A model generated the notes under the pieces. That model searched no databases, was not told the origin of the DNA, and saw only the letters and a list, made by a program, of their open reading frames with translations. Positions 10,104 to 20,180 of a stretch of 64,000 bases of DNA are shown one piece after another (positions within the stretch are counted from its first letter, which is position 1; every line of letters starts with the position of its first letter). The DNA is from Girardinichthys multiradiatus (lineage: Eukaryota; Chordata; Actinopteri; Cyprinodontiformes; Goodeidae): the NCBI RefSeq assembly GCF_021462225.1, contig NC_061812.1, forward strand, positions 48,961,363 to 49,025,362, read 5' to 3'. The position numbers and the translations under genes are program-made.

Positions 10104-10929
10104 CAATTGTTAAAGAACTGCCATGTATGAAACAATGATAAACCATTTTCTGAAGCATAACTTTTCATCTTCAGTTTCTGTCTTTTCCTTTGAACAGAGA
10201 AGTTATTGTTCTCTGCATTGTGATCAAGTTTTGATTTCTTTTAAATAAAATATTTGACAGTTTGGTTGTTTTTCACGGTTTTTATTTAAAAGTCTGCAGA
10301 TGGTAAGTGATTTATTGTTCGTCCTGTCCTAATGCAAGCGGCGGTTTTTTATGTCTGAGCACCACCTGTGTAAACTCTCCCAGTCCATTAAATTGAACAC
10401 ACCGATCTCCTTGGCAACCACTCTGTGTTGGAGGTAAGCATGCATGTCCTCTCGTATAGTGTATGTGAAATCTCTGGTCATAAGCGGTGTTTTCGAGCTG
10501 TACTGTGTTGTTGTAATACAGCAAAATAACATGAAACACAACTAGTTACTCTAACTTTGCTTTTAACTGGGGTATTTAGCAGCGAGCAGAGAGACATTAA
10601 ACGTAGCGGTGCTCGTTTTAAAGGCTGGCCGTTCATAAAAGCCTCGAGCTCCGAGGAGAGAGAAGTAAAGCAAGAGCATTGAGGCTTCAGCATAGCAGAA
10701 CAGTTCAGAAACTATTTGGAATGATGGGAATATAGCTATATTTATAAACAGATTAAGTCGTGTTTTAGACTGCCTATTGGTAGCGGATCTGATCTTTGTG
10801 TGCTCGTGGGTTTTTGCAGCCGTAACTGGTTCTGGATGACGGCTTCATAGCAGACAGCCGTTCTTCCTTCTTCTTGGTACTGCATACCGGCGCAGAATCT
10901 TTTAGTGGTACGCAGTACCGGACTGCATC
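10101..10929. other. Non-coding sequence without recognised gene
   Basis: Short open frames exist on the minus strand, but they show no domain, no codon conservation that I can judge, and no splice-site context. I assign no function. Confidence 0.5.
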
Positions 10930-11138
10930 ACTTTCACCCCTGCCCTTAGGTGTGAATGAGTGTGTGCATGGCTGTCTGTCCTGTATGTCTCTGTATTGCC
11001 CTGTGATAGATTGGCAACCTCCACCAGCAGGGTACACCCGCTTATTCCATACCGGGATACACCCGGCATGGAATAAGCGGTATAGAGGATGGGTTAATGA
11101 ATGAATGAATGAATGAATGAATGAATGAATGAATGAAT
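10930..11138 (+). repeat. LINE-tail repeat ending in (TGAA)n
   Basis: Contains the teleost tail wording 'gccctgtgatagattgg' and 'cagggtacacccgcttatt', a partial duplication of the 'ccgcttattccat' block in inverted form, and a 43-base TGAA run at 11096-11138. It is a diverged opposite-strand relative of the repeat at 950-1280. Confidence 0.65.
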
Positions 11139-11149
11139 ACATCTTGCAT

Positions 11150-11548
11150 TCATAAGTACCGTTCACTTTTTGGTAAAAAAGGTGTTAATATGAATGTTTC
11201 TGCAGGAACGTTTCTGTAGAAGCAAGCAGGGTGTTATCTTGTATTCTCTTCATCCTTTCTTTCCTCAATTCTCCTCCATTTTCTCTTTCTCTCCCCTTTT
11301 CCTTTTTGCCACACCTCTCTGTCTTTCATGCTTCTTATTTTTTTTCCTTTTAATTTCTGTGTCCGTAACAATTGAAATAATCCGATAATAAAGTTTCTTT
11401 TTATAAATATCAAGCAGAGTTTTAAAGCGTTAGCTGTAAGACTCCACTTGTGAAAGTAAATCTGTTGGGGTTTTTCTTGGCACTCAGACAACAATTGTGA
11501 GCGCTACTCTGCCGGACAGGACACGGTTAAAAAAATAAAAAAGGATTA
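11150..11548 (+). repeat. Dispersed repeat, family X copy 1
   Basis: This segment is clearly homologous to 30740-31105: both share 'aagcaagcagggtgttatct', a long pyrimidine tract, 'aataaagtttctttt', 'atcaagcagag' and the end 'gacaggacacggt'. There is no coding frame. It ends a few bases before the fold-back element. It contains AATAAA-like motifs, so it may be the 3' end of a retroelement; the class is not known to me. Confidence 0.75.
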
Positions 11549-11552
11549 GTAT

Positions 11553-13115
11553 GGGGTAAGAATGCTGTCAAAAACAATGTGTATGTAAATATAGAAATGT
11601 GTGCATATTAGTCAATAGTTGTGCATAAGTAAAATCCAAGAGGTATTGTATATTTTCTCTATAAGAATACAAAATAAAATGTTACAGCTTCAAGACACAA
11701 AGTTCAAGTTTACAGTTGGGGTTTATTCTTTATGAATACAATATGCTATTACTATGAAGGACCGATCCGGACAAAATTTAAAATAAAAGCAGAAATATAT
11801 ATATTTTATTTTTCCTTTTCCTTAGACATGCGTTTTCATCAAGAAATTTAAATGTTTTCCTTTTCCTTACACATGCCTTTTTTCTTTTGACATTTCCTCG
11901 TCTCTCTTTTTCCTTTACTGTATGCATTTCTGCTTCATTATGCAAATGAGGAGGGCTGCCTTCTTCTCTCCAGCTCCTCTCCTATTGGTCAATATACAGG
12001 AAGGAGGAGGATCCATGTGCAGGCCGAGGGTGTGTCCCAATTCAGGGGCTGGATCCTTCCAAGTGCATACTTGTGGGCTGATTACATCACAGCGCGGCGC
12101 GTAAGGTCTGTCAGATGCTGCCGACAAATGTGTCCTTCTTTTGCCCGATTTGAAGGATGAGTTGTGAGTATCCTTCGCAGTCCATCTTTTCCCATGATTC
12201 ATTGCGGGTCGAAGCAGTTTGGTCAAACAGGGGCAGCCATAGCGGACGAATTTACATCAGCGACTTGGTATCACGTGATCTCAGGCTCAGAATATAGTGG
12301 GTGGAGTTATACAATGATGTACAGTAGATGGCAGTATGCACCTCTGAATTTGTTGCGAACCGCCAGCAGAAGAAGAGAAAAAGAAGTAGCAGCACTAGAG
12401 CCAAAAGAAAGGACCAAGAGCATATATTAACGACATTAAGACATATATAAACTTTTTAACATTACCTGACTTTGTACCGTAGTTTCTTGGTCTGTTCTTT
12501 TGGCGCTAGCGCTGCTGCTTCTTCTCTTCTTCTGCTGGCGGTTCGCAACAAATTCAGAGGTGCATACTGCCATCTACTGTACATCATTGCATAACTCCAC
12601 CCACTATATTCTGAGCCTGAGATCACGTGACACCAAGTCGCTGATGTAAATTCGTCCGCTATGGCTGCCCCTGCTTGACCAAACCGCTTCGACCCGCAAT
12701 GAATCATGGGAAAAGATGGACTGCGAACGATACTCACAACTCATCCTTCAAATCGGGCAAAAGAAGGACACATTTGTCGGCAGCATCTGACAGACCTTAC
12801 GCGCCGCGCTGTGATGTAATCACTATATTCTGAGCCTGAGATCACGTGACACCAAGTCGCTGATGTAAATTCGTATTCTCAAAGAAAAGAAATCGTATTC
12901 ACAAACTGTTATAGCATATTGTATTCATAAAGAATAAACCACAATTGTAAAGTTGAACTTTGTGTTTGTAATTTCTTGAAGCTGTAACATTTTATTTTGT
13001 ATTCTTATAGAGAAAATATACAATACCTCTTTTGGATTTTACTTATGCACAACTATTGACTAATATGCACAGATTTCCGTCTTTACATACACGTTTTTGA
13101 CAGCATTCTTACCCC
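11553..13115. mobile_element. Fold-back DNA element (1.56 kb, nested inverted repeats)
   Basis: The ends are inverted copies: 11553-11749 starts GGGGTAAGAATGCTGTC, and 12910-13115 ends with its reverse complement. A second pair of arms lies inside: about 12080-12421 against 12485-12821, separated by only about 60 bases, so the single strand can form a long hairpin. An extra copy of a right-arm segment lies at 12822-12872. It encodes no transposase. A single half is found at 47570-47839. I see no clear target duplication, so the superfamily is open. Confidence 0.85.
12080..12821. repeat. Inner inverted repeat of the fold-back element
   Basis: Left arm 12080-12421 and right arm 12485-12821 are near-identical in inverse orientation over about 340 bases. 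Both arms read through as the same short protein-like frame, but on opposite strands, which is a by-product of the inversion and not evidence for two genes. Confidence 0.88.
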
Positions 13116-15334
13116 AAAGATTAGGATGCCATCAAAGATTATGTATATGTAGAGGAAGACAGACAAATACTTTTGGCAGTATAGTGTATATGTGGGGGGG
13201 TGGATGATAAGATGATCTTAGATCGAGAATGGATTAGAAGCTGCTGACGGGCTGCTAATGCAGAGAGACTGTAATTGTTTGTAAGGAACATTCTCTACAT
13301 TGTTGTTCTATCTTTTTGCTCAGATGCATAACTTTTGTTTTCTGGTCCTGGGAACACTGAGTTAGCAGTACTATGAAGCCCTGAGGGCTCTTCATGGCCT
13401 GAAACTCAGAAACCTATTTAGGCCCAAGACCATTTAGTGCTTTATAGACCAGTAGCAGAGTTTCATTTAATGATTGCGCATTTTGATTGTCCGTCAAACC
13501 CGCAGCAGAAGAGAGCAGAAGACAAAGTAAAGCAGGGATATCTAAACCACCGACAAGCACCAAGTGTTATATGTAGCTGAACTTTGACCTTACAACTGCA
13601 CACAGGCTTTCTGAAGATGTTTAATCCTCACTACATGCTGAGGGAAAATTCAGGAGCAGTTCTCTAGCTGCTACTAGCTGCCTAGCAGCTAATGGTGAGT
13701 TAGTCGACTCAAGTCATGAGACTTGAAATCAAGTCAGACTCAAGTCACAAATGTAATGACTTTGGTATTGATATAATCCCAAAAGACTTAGGACTTGTTT
13801 TGGACTTTCATACCAGTGACTCTTGAATTCAGTTGGACTTGAGTTCTTTGAAAGTACTGGACATCGTCCACCAAACATCGGTGATGGCATGTGTGGCACT
13901 GAACAATGAAACCAAGCCTGCAGCGCAATCCATCCCACTGCGTACCTCGGACTATTTGCCAATATTTGCTGTTGTTGAATCCTCCGTGTTGTTAATCTGC
14001 TTCACTTCTGCATGATGGCGGTGAAGATGTCAATGGTGGTGTCATCTAGCGCTATCAGAGAGGTGTGTGCAAGGTTGGCATGTAGGGTACTGTGCAGCAG
14101 AACTCAGCAATGACATCAATACACTTTAATGGTGCGTTCAGACCGACCGAGATTTCAAGAAATGTTTCGCCTCATTTGTGTTGGTTCCTTCAACCTATGT
14201 ATGCATGTATGCTTATTTCTTTGCAGGGACTGCACTGACTGATTCATGACGCAAATTGACAGAAAAGTTCAAATTTTTCAACTCAAGCAAACTTCCCTTT
14301 GCTCTCTCTTCACTCTGTTCGCCATAATCGTTCCGTTCACATCACTTCGCTCCTGAACGTGCCTCTACATAGAGTTAACATGTAAATCACTCACTCCTAT
14401 CGCGTCATTTGCAGTCAGTCTGAGCGCACTATAAGAAAGATTTAAAATTATTTGAATAAAATTGTAGCTACATGTAAATGTTTCAGTTTCACCCTCTCCT
14501 ATTGGTGGTTCTGGGTAACAAAACACTTTAAGAACAATTTAAAAATCTCATTACTCTGTGCTTAAAGGCATATTTGGTCAAATGACTTGTTTAAGACATG
14601 ACATAAGCATCTGGGACTTGACTCAAGACTTGGGATTTATGCCTGACCCGCAAACCAATAACTTGGTTGAATGTGTGAGTTAGTAAACATTTAGCTGGAT
14701 GGGCTGGTTTGTCTGGTGAACTGGTTATCAGCTGATTGATCTGACTGCTAGCGTTGTAACCCAGGTTTTACTACTGTCGCTCCCTGTAATAATGGTAACA
14801 CTGGTGCTAAAGTTAAACTGGAAGGAATTTTCTTACCATAACCATGATTATGGTTTTCCTACTGTTACATATGTATAAAATGGCAAGAGGGAACTTTACC
14901 TGATAAAATAAATGATTTTAAACATAAAAGTTTATGTCTTAAGAATGGGAATGTATTTCCTAAATGTTAGTTGTACTAGACATGAGTTGGCAAAATTGTG
15001 CAGACTGATCAGAATATAGTTAGAAATACCAAGTTATGATGATTTTATGCAGGAAAATCAGGATAAAATCAAGATCAGGATTTTCCTTTAAAAAAACAAA
15101 AACCCAAAAAAACAAAACATATTGTTATGTAATATTTTTGTCATATTGCCCACCCCTAGGTACCAGGGCAGAAAGACATTGATCAGTTGATATCAAGGCG
15201 ATGTGACATTTATCCAGACCTGCTGGGGTAACCAAAGTCAGAAGGATCCAGCGTCTATCCCAGAATAGCAGCTCTACAGCAGTGTGTCACATAATGCCTC
15301 TTTTTTTTTGTTTACAAGGCTTTATTTCTACTAT
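13116..15334. other. Non-coding stretch; possible repeat fragments
   Basis: No gene recognised. The words 'acctatttaggcccaagacc' and 'agtgctttatagaccagtag' near 13415-13455 look like a dispersed teleost repeat. The end at about 15140-15165 ('atattgcccacccctagg') resembles the end of a non-autonomous hAT-type element. Nothing else stands out. Confidence 0.4.
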
Positions 15335-15490
15335 GCTCAGTGGGAAGAATAATTGTCTTTTAATCTGAAGGTTTGATTCCAGCTTCCCCCTGCCACATGT
15401 TGATGCACCCCTGGGCAAACTCCAAGTTTCCTACTGATCTTATGGGTTTATGAATGTGTGATTGGTATGACCAGATAAAGTCAGTCCATT
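15335..15490 (+). repeat. tRNA-derived SINE copy
   Basis: 'cagtgggaagaataattgtc' followed by 'ggtttgattcc' resembles the A and B boxes of a RNA polymerase III promoter, with a teleost SINE body ('ccacatgttgatgcacccct', 'gaccagataaag'). A pure T run follows at about 15512-15528. It is an old copy by its box mismatches. Confidence 0.55.
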
Positions 15491-16188
15491 TTCCATGTAA
15501 AGATATAATCTTTTTTTTTTTTTTTTTTACATTTTAATAAAAAATTGCATGTTTAAAAATTATTCATACCTTTCTTAGTAAATTATGGAAAACTCTCAAT
15601 TGACATTACATCAAACTGGTTTTACAAAAGCTGAGCTGATTCTTACATGCTTCCTCTGGTATTTGAATGATTTTATTTTATTTGATGATGACCTCCAAGT
15701 CATCACCCTAATTTTTAGCTCCCACCACAGATATAGGTCAGGGCCCTGTCAGGACCGCTCCATAACACTTCCAGTCAGAAGAAACATGTTGGCCAGCTTA
15801 AAAGATGCCCTTAAACCTGAATCTGGCAGGGGTGTGAATACTTTTATGTTTAATGTTATTGAGTTGCTATTGCTGACCCAAAGCAGAAACAGTACTGTAG
15901 GCTAATAATTAGTTATTTTATGCCAGTGCTTATTACACTGTAACAACAGAAGACCTCTCTCAGGAGGATCCCAGCAGGGTCTCAGCAGATCTCTGCCCTG
16001 CTTTAAAACCATCTAACCTAAATCTGAATATACCCTATATGACTGTAAGTGAAACTTTATTTTGTTTATAGTGTGATGGAAATTCTTGCAAGAAAATTCC
16101 ACAATATAAACCTTTTTTAGCTTCTACACTTGTATGTTTTACAGAACTTTTATTTACTAATAATCTTTGTTAATTCATTCTGAAACAG

Positions 16189-16506
16189 AGGAGACCAGAG
16201 TCTAAACCTGCTCATCCACCTGGACACGGTGCAGTGAAGGAGAAAGAGAAACCCAACTCGGAGGAGCAGAAACACCATCCTCCACCATGGGCTAGCTCAG
16301 CCAATGAGAATGATGTGAAGGAGCCTGAGCCTGAGGGGCTGAATGGAGACGTAGAGCAACACGGGGTTCTCATCCAACCTGAAAGTGCCTTTAGCAGCAG
16401 CTCAGAGACATTCAATACTTACCCTCATTTAAATGCACTAAATGTAGACAGTCAGCGCCATGGAGATGACGGCCTGCAGGTTGCTGTCCAGCATAGAGAG
16501 GAATGA
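16189..16506 (+). CDS. Probable last coding exon of an unidentified upstream gene
   Basis: An open frame of 105 residues begins right after an acceptor-like 'gaaacag' at 16188 and ends at TGA 16504-16506; it has no internal start suited to a whole gene, so it reads as a terminal exon. The protein is hydrophilic and low in complexity, with Lys/Glu-rich and Pro-rich blocks ('KEKEKPNSEEQKHHPPPWA'), a Ser run and a Glu/Arg end, with no domain or membrane segment. Polyadenylation signals follow at 17265 and 17291. In mammals FAM120A lies just upstream of PHF2 on the same strand, so a fam120a-type gene is one candidate, but I do not recognise the sequence and this is a guess from synteny. It could also be a chance open frame. 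Confidence 0.45.
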   Translation, partial: RRPESKPAHPPGHGAVKEKEKPNSEEQKHHPPPWASSANENDVKEPEPEGLNGDVEQHGVLIQPESAFSSSSETFNTYPHLNALNVDSQRHGDDGLQVAVQHREE

Positions 16507-17264
16507 GTTTGTTGGTTTTTTGTAATAAGGTGAAGGATGGAAGCTGGATCAGGGTTAGGAACATTTCAGAGCATAGTCAGTGTTTGATTTTCATTTCAGA
16601 TACAGAAACTGTATCATTTTCAGATCCCCTCAGAATACTTCATGACAGACTGGTAGTTAAAGTGTTTTCCCTCATTTCCAATACTCCTGATTCCTTATTT
16701 TAATTCAAGCTAAATAAGGTTTAATTCTCCTAATTACTGGAGTTGTGTTCAGTGACAGAACACTGAGTACTGTACTCCAGACACTCTGCCCCGATCTCTC
16801 TGCTTAGAACTCTTCTAATACCTTATTGTTCCAGAGATCAGTGGTTCAGCTGTAACATTAACTTCCACTGCATGGTTCACAGTTAATGACTCATTGTTCA
16901 GCATGTTTTATTCTTCCATCATTCAGTGAAGAAACAGCTGATGTCACTGGAAGCCCATGGAAGGTGTTGGTGACAGAGATCGTTCTCTGGTTCTACGTTC
17001 CCCCGTTGCATTTAAAGCCACTATCGTTCTCATCCTCTACATACAGTTTATTCTCTGCATTAGTTAAATGTCTGATCCAATGATTGAAGGTTTCAGTGGA
17101 AACCATTTGGAATGTTTGATGTATTTTCAGCTAGAAATCACATTTGGTTTAATGTTGGTTTAACATTCATATTAGAACTTTACCAGAACCCAAACTGTTG
17201 CATCTGTTCTGATCTGATTTTGTTCCTGTATCAAACAGATGCAAAGTAAACCTTTCAGTAAGTG

Positions 17265-17296
17265 AATAAAAGGTTGATGTAAACACATGAAATAAA
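17265..17296 (+). promoter_or_regulatory. Candidate polyadenylation signals for the 16.2-kb exon
   Basis: AATAAA occurs at 17265-17270 and 17291-17296, about 760-790 bases after the stop codon. This would give a plausible 3' UTR, but AATAAA is common in AT-rich DNA. Confidence 0.3.
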
Positions 17297-17439
17297 ACAC
17301 AATGTCCTGCTGTTGGGTTTGACTGAATGTTGATGGATTGCAGCTTGGTGGTGTTGAACAGAACCCGAGTAATAAAATCTATTCTTTTAGTACAAGCAGT
17401 AGGCTCTTGGTTCATTGGTCCGTTCTCATACTAAAGCCG

Positions 17440-17845
17440 CACATTCAATTCAATTCATTTCAGTTCAATTCAGTTTAATTTATATAGCGCCAATTAACAA
17501 CACGTCATCTCAAGACAATCCACAAAGTCAATTCAATCGAATCATGATTTCAAGTCAGGTTCATACATTCCAATTAATTCTAACCATTGAACAGTGCAGT
17601 CAGATTCAGTTATTTATTCAAATTGGATAAAAAGTTTTTCTATCTAAGGAAACCCAGCAGATTGCATCCAGTCAGAGACTTGCAGCATTCACTCCTCCTG
17701 GATGAGCATGTAGAGACAGTGGACAGTCACTGGCGTTGACTTTGCAGCAATCCCTCATACTGAGCCTGCATGTAGCGACAGTGGAGAGGAAAAACTCCCT
17801 TTTAACAGGAAGAAACCTCCAGCCAGATCCAGTGTGAGCGGCCAT
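17440..17845 (+). repeat. Common teleost dispersed repeat
   Basis: Starts with the 'caattcaattcatttcag' type of repeat and 'aatttatatagcgcc', and ends with 'ggaaaaactcccttttaaca' and 'ggaagaaacctccagcc', a pattern seen throughout teleost genomes. No coding capacity. Confidence 0.7.
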
Positions 17846-17933
17846 CTGTCACATATGCATCCTTCCTGTTTACTACATGATTTTCTGATCAGGTACAAAA
17901 CTGCTAGTGGAATAGGTTTAATGAAGACAATTC

Positions 17934-18470
17934 AGGTGCATCTCAATAAATCAGAAAATAAACTAATCAATTCAGCAAGTGAAACTCAGGGTTATTATGC
18001 ACAGTAATACATGTCAGATGGTAATTTCTGGTAATGTTGGTGATGGTTTTTTTACCACTAATTTTAATTTTGATGTAAATTACGGCTGTTGTTACTATTG
18101 TTGGATCCCTATTTCTTTTTTGCTTTATCTCTGGTTTATCTCCAAAGTTCTCTTTTCAGATGAATATAAAGTTTCTATTTTATTTGGAAATCATAGTCCC
18201 AGAGTCTGGAGGAAAAGCCCAGAATCCACGTTGGTTGTAGTACAGTACAAAGTTTCTGTGGTCAGTAATGATTTGATCTGCTGGTGTTGGTCATCTGAGT
18301 TTTATCAGGTCCAAAGTCAGTGCAGCTTTATGGAGATGCTGGTTTCACTTTCCAGTAGGCCTTGGTACTGGCCCATACTGCCAGTAGTACCTATATCTGC
18401 TTTAATTACCATGGTGAAGATGAAGAATTGAGACACCAGAACGCACAATGCACATGAGCTGAAGTTCCCC
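17934..18470 (+). mobile_element. Decayed Tc1-like transposon
   Basis: Begins with 'caggtgcatctcaataaatc', the terminal wording of a teleost Tc1 family, and contains a damaged transposase piece around 18145-18230: 'KVLFSDEYK' and 'FGNHSPRVWRKSPE', matching the region around the first catalytic Asp of Tc1 transposases. The rest of the frame is eroded and the right terminus is not evident. Confidence 0.65.
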
Positions 18471-18947
18471 ATCAGAGCTACGTTGGCTTTCTGAACAACT
18501 CATCACAACCACAGGCTTATTGCCTCCATGCCACGCCTACTAATCCATGCAAAAGGAGCCCCAACCAAGTAGTACATGCAGATAATGTAGGCTAAATGGA
18601 GCCAGAATCAGAGAAAATGAACAAAAATAAATGCTTGAACTATACCACTCTGTGTTTAATTAAACTATAGAATACATGAGCTTTACTTTTATCCGTTTTA
18701 TGTTTTATATTTGATAGATGTCTTACATGAGAATAGAAAAATAAAATGAGCTTGAATGTACATAAAAAAACGAGACAATAATATAGAAGTGTCATAAAAA
18801 TCTAAGAGGCAAAAATTGCACTCACTTTCCTTTTGACTTATTTTATTGCAGATAGTGCAACTGCCATGGTTGCAGTTTTCAATGTCATAACTGTACTTAC
18901 TAGTACAATGAACTAAAACCTAAAAACACGTGTAACCTTCGTAAATT

Positions 18948-18950
<3 letters not shown>

Positions 18951-18994
<44 letters not shown>
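18951..18994. repeat. (TA)n microsatellite
   Basis: A 44-base pure TA run. A short ATA trinucleotide run lies at about 19258-19276. Confidence 0.95.
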
Positions 18995-18996
<2 letters not shown>

Positions 18997-19289
18997 GTTT
19001 TAACATAATCATTTATTCGTCATAATTTTTTATGTTTCATTAACACACAGCTTGAAGATGCTCAGCTTGGATGTGATGATGATCCTTCAGGTTTAGGGGA
19101 ACACAGTTCTGCTCTGATTGATCCTAAAACTCATTCATCAGATTTTAACCCGCTCCCTGACTTAACTTTATTTATTTTACTCGCAAAAACATCGAGACAA
19201 CATTTTCCTGTAGCTCCTGCTGTGACTGCCGTGCAGTCAGCAGGGGGCATGCACATAGTTATAATAATAATAATAAAAAGAATGCATTT

Positions 19290-20180
19290 CAGGAAAACCA
19301 GCTAAGACGAACCTCCATCGCTTCCCCGCTCCGCACCAACGCAAACGCGGCTGCGGCGTGATGGAGCGGTGAGCTTAGCTTCATGTGTCCGGCGGGACTG
19401 CCCCTGGCTTTTTTTCTGGGGAAGATCATATTGGATCATATTGTTTGCAGGACGTTGTTCCTCCTGCAGCCCCCCCAGTCTATCCCGACGTAGTTGTGAA
19501 TTGAACATGGCGACTGTACCAGTATATTGCATCTGCAGATTACCTTACGACGTGACCCAGTTTATGATCGAGTGCGATGCTTGCAAGGACTGGTTCCACG
19601 GCAGGTAAGGCCAGATTGCTCATCGAGCTGATTTTGTGGCGGTTTGCATTTGTGGGGAACAAACAAAAATGGCGAAGACTCGGCTGCGTTTGACAGCTTT
19701 GTGGCTCTCAGTCGCCCGTCTGCATCTGAAGAGAGGCCGCTTGGAGAAGAAGAAGAAGGCGGAGTTAAATATAGCCGACCAGGGTTGTGACATTTTTTCG
19801 CAAAAACATCAAAACAGATTCCCGTGAACCAAAAAATACTTCAGAAAATAATGTTATTTTGCTACGGGCTTCGTCTGCTTATGCGTCCCATTAGCTGTTT
19901 ACTTTCCTCCCTTATCCCCAAACTAAACTCTGCTTTCCCCTTGTCAGGAGCGGACAGCAGCGGGGGAAGCTTCGGCGGAGTCGCCGCTCATTTGGATCTT
20001 ATATCCCAATTTCCCCACCGCTACCAGAGCCTTTTTATCAGCCATATTGTTGTTACATGCTGTCACATATGAATCGGTCTCTCGGTTTTCACTCGCTCTA
20101 CAAGCAGAGCGTGGTTGGAAATCACGACCCGAGACCGAGCTTAGAGCCCCGTAACAGAGCCTTCCTGCCAGGCGCCAGCT
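19290..20180 (+). promoter_or_regulatory. phf2: CpG-rich promoter and 5' region of phf2
   Basis: Around exon 1 the base composition changes sharply from AT-rich to CpG-rich, as at vertebrate housekeeping-type promoters. Two short upstream ATGs precede the main start: one at about 19361 is closed by TGA after three codons, another follows at about 19382. The transcription start is not visible; no TATA box is obvious. The promoter role is inferred from position and composition. Confidence 0.6.
19507..19604 (+). CDS. phf2: phf2 exon 1: start and first part of PHD finger
   Basis: phf2 encodes a nuclear chromatin protein of the KDM7 family: an N-terminal PHD finger reads H3K4me3 and a JmjC domain follows. 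Exon 1 codes residues 1-33 from the family start '[16 protein letters not shown]'. It holds PHD zinc ligands Cys8, Cys10, Cys23, Cys26 and His31, and the aromatic-cage residues Tyr7, Tyr14, Met20 and Trp29 expected from the family. It ends in phase 2 at GTAAGG. Nine exons joined through 61107 give 382 residues in frame. I call it phf2, not phf8 or kdm7a, because of 'MATVPVYC', '[18 protein letters not shown]' and '[16 protein letters not shown]'. The frame is open upstream of the ATG but has no other in-frame Met. Confidence 0.93.

Noticed and set aside
9921..10158. Tyr-Ile repeat protein
   Set aside because: Translation of the TA microsatellite.
10774..11166. 130-residue minus-strand frame with a Ser-Phe-Ile-His repeat
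   Set aside because: It is read through the TGAA run and the LINE-tail repeat.
12164..12737. Two similar ~90-residue proteins on opposite strands
   Set aside because: They are the two arms of the fold-back element read in opposite directions; no domain, start context or promoter supports coding.
17979..18431. 150-residue open frame as a host gene
   Set aside because: The only recognisable part is a Tc1 transposase fragment, so it is a decayed transposon.
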